A stretch of DNA of 41,816 nucleotides from assembly GCA_012521405.1 (NCBI GenBank), contig JAAYMK010000018.1, positions 1 through 41,816 of the forward strand, written 5' to 3'. The stretch's first letter is position 1, and each line of letters starts with the position of its first letter. This document shows, one piece after another, positions 41,804-41,816 of this stretch. The notes under the pieces are model-generated. The model was not told the origin of the DNA, made no database searches, and worked only from the letters and a program-made list of their open reading frames with translations. The DNA is from Bacillota bacterium. GTDB lineage: Bacteria > Bacillota > Dethiobacteria > Dethiobacterales > Dethiobacteraceae. A program made the position numbers and the translations under genes.

Positions 41804-41816
41804 ATGGATGTAATTC
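41804..41816 (+). CDS. Start of an unidentified gene cut by the window end
   Basis: ATG 41804 followed by GATGTAATTC (MDVI...). It is preceded by AAAGGAGGCGGAGG and an inverted repeat. A transposase is possible given that repeat, but four residues are not enough to say. Confidence 0.4.

Noticed and set aside
1-41816. CRISPR arrays, prophage genes or a classical defence island
   Set aside because: No regularly spaced repeats, cas genes, integrase, capsid or restriction genes were seen on either strand.

Overview
The window looks like chromosome of a low-to-mid GC, probably anaerobic Firmicute of the class Clostridia. The reasons are a tryptophan T-box leader, the dnaG-rpoD ... trmK-nif3-zinc ribbon-rnpB neighbourhood, a type A RNase P RNA, strong AGGAGG-type ribosome binding sites with many GTG/TTG starts, a CtsR-type heat-shock operator, a glycyl radical enzyme with its activase, a corrinoid protein and an FprA-type flavodiiron protein. 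Genus cannot be set from the sequence alone.

Layout. (1) 1-5100: a T-box controlled tryptophan operon trpE-G-D-C-F that stops at a terminator without trpB or trpA. Its TrpG lacks the catalytic cysteine. (2) 5116-6785, minus strand: an isochorismatase-family gene broken by a one-base frameshift, and a secreted D-Ala-D-Ala carboxypeptidase. (3) 6961-9434: a PhoB/WalR-type response regulator and its PAS-containing sensor kinase. (4) 9435-12902: a long leader with attenuator-like architecture, then dnaG and rpoD. (5) 12989-16762: four tRNA genes, a FlhB-C-like/FliK-C-like pair on the minus strand, an orphan corrinoid protein and an NCS2 permease. These lie between rpoD and its usual partners. (6) 16850-20001: trmK, a Nif3-family gene, a coiled-coil zinc-ribbon protein and rnpB, whose P12 helix is greatly expanded. 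(7) 20452-23996: a degenerate-GGDEF/HD-GYP protein and a calcium P-type ATPase pseudogene that has lost its phosphorylation site. (8) 24201-26940: rmuC and an HD-domain hydrolase.

(9) 27090-33131: hsp20 behind a CtsR-like operator, converging with clpB, then a TGS/SAD-uridine-kinase fusion and a TGS GTPase, all three on the minus strand. (10) 33211-35006: a small unassigned transcript candidate, then a DUF1858/DUF438-hemerythrin-PAS pair. (11) 35233-39552: a LysE exporter, then a glycyl radical activating enzyme and a glycyl radical enzyme of unknown substrate, with a structured leader. (12) 39674-41597: a small membrane protein and an FprA flavodiiron protein. The last 70 bases look like the start of another, probably mobile, gene.

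The genes are mostly housekeeping. The points most worth a second look are the Asn-for-Cys TrpG in an operon without trpBA, the attenuator ahead of dnaG-rpoD, the orphan glycyl radical enzyme pair, the expanded RNase P RNA, and a cluster of small lesions (two single-base frameshifts and one internal deletion) that are either gene decay or sequence error.
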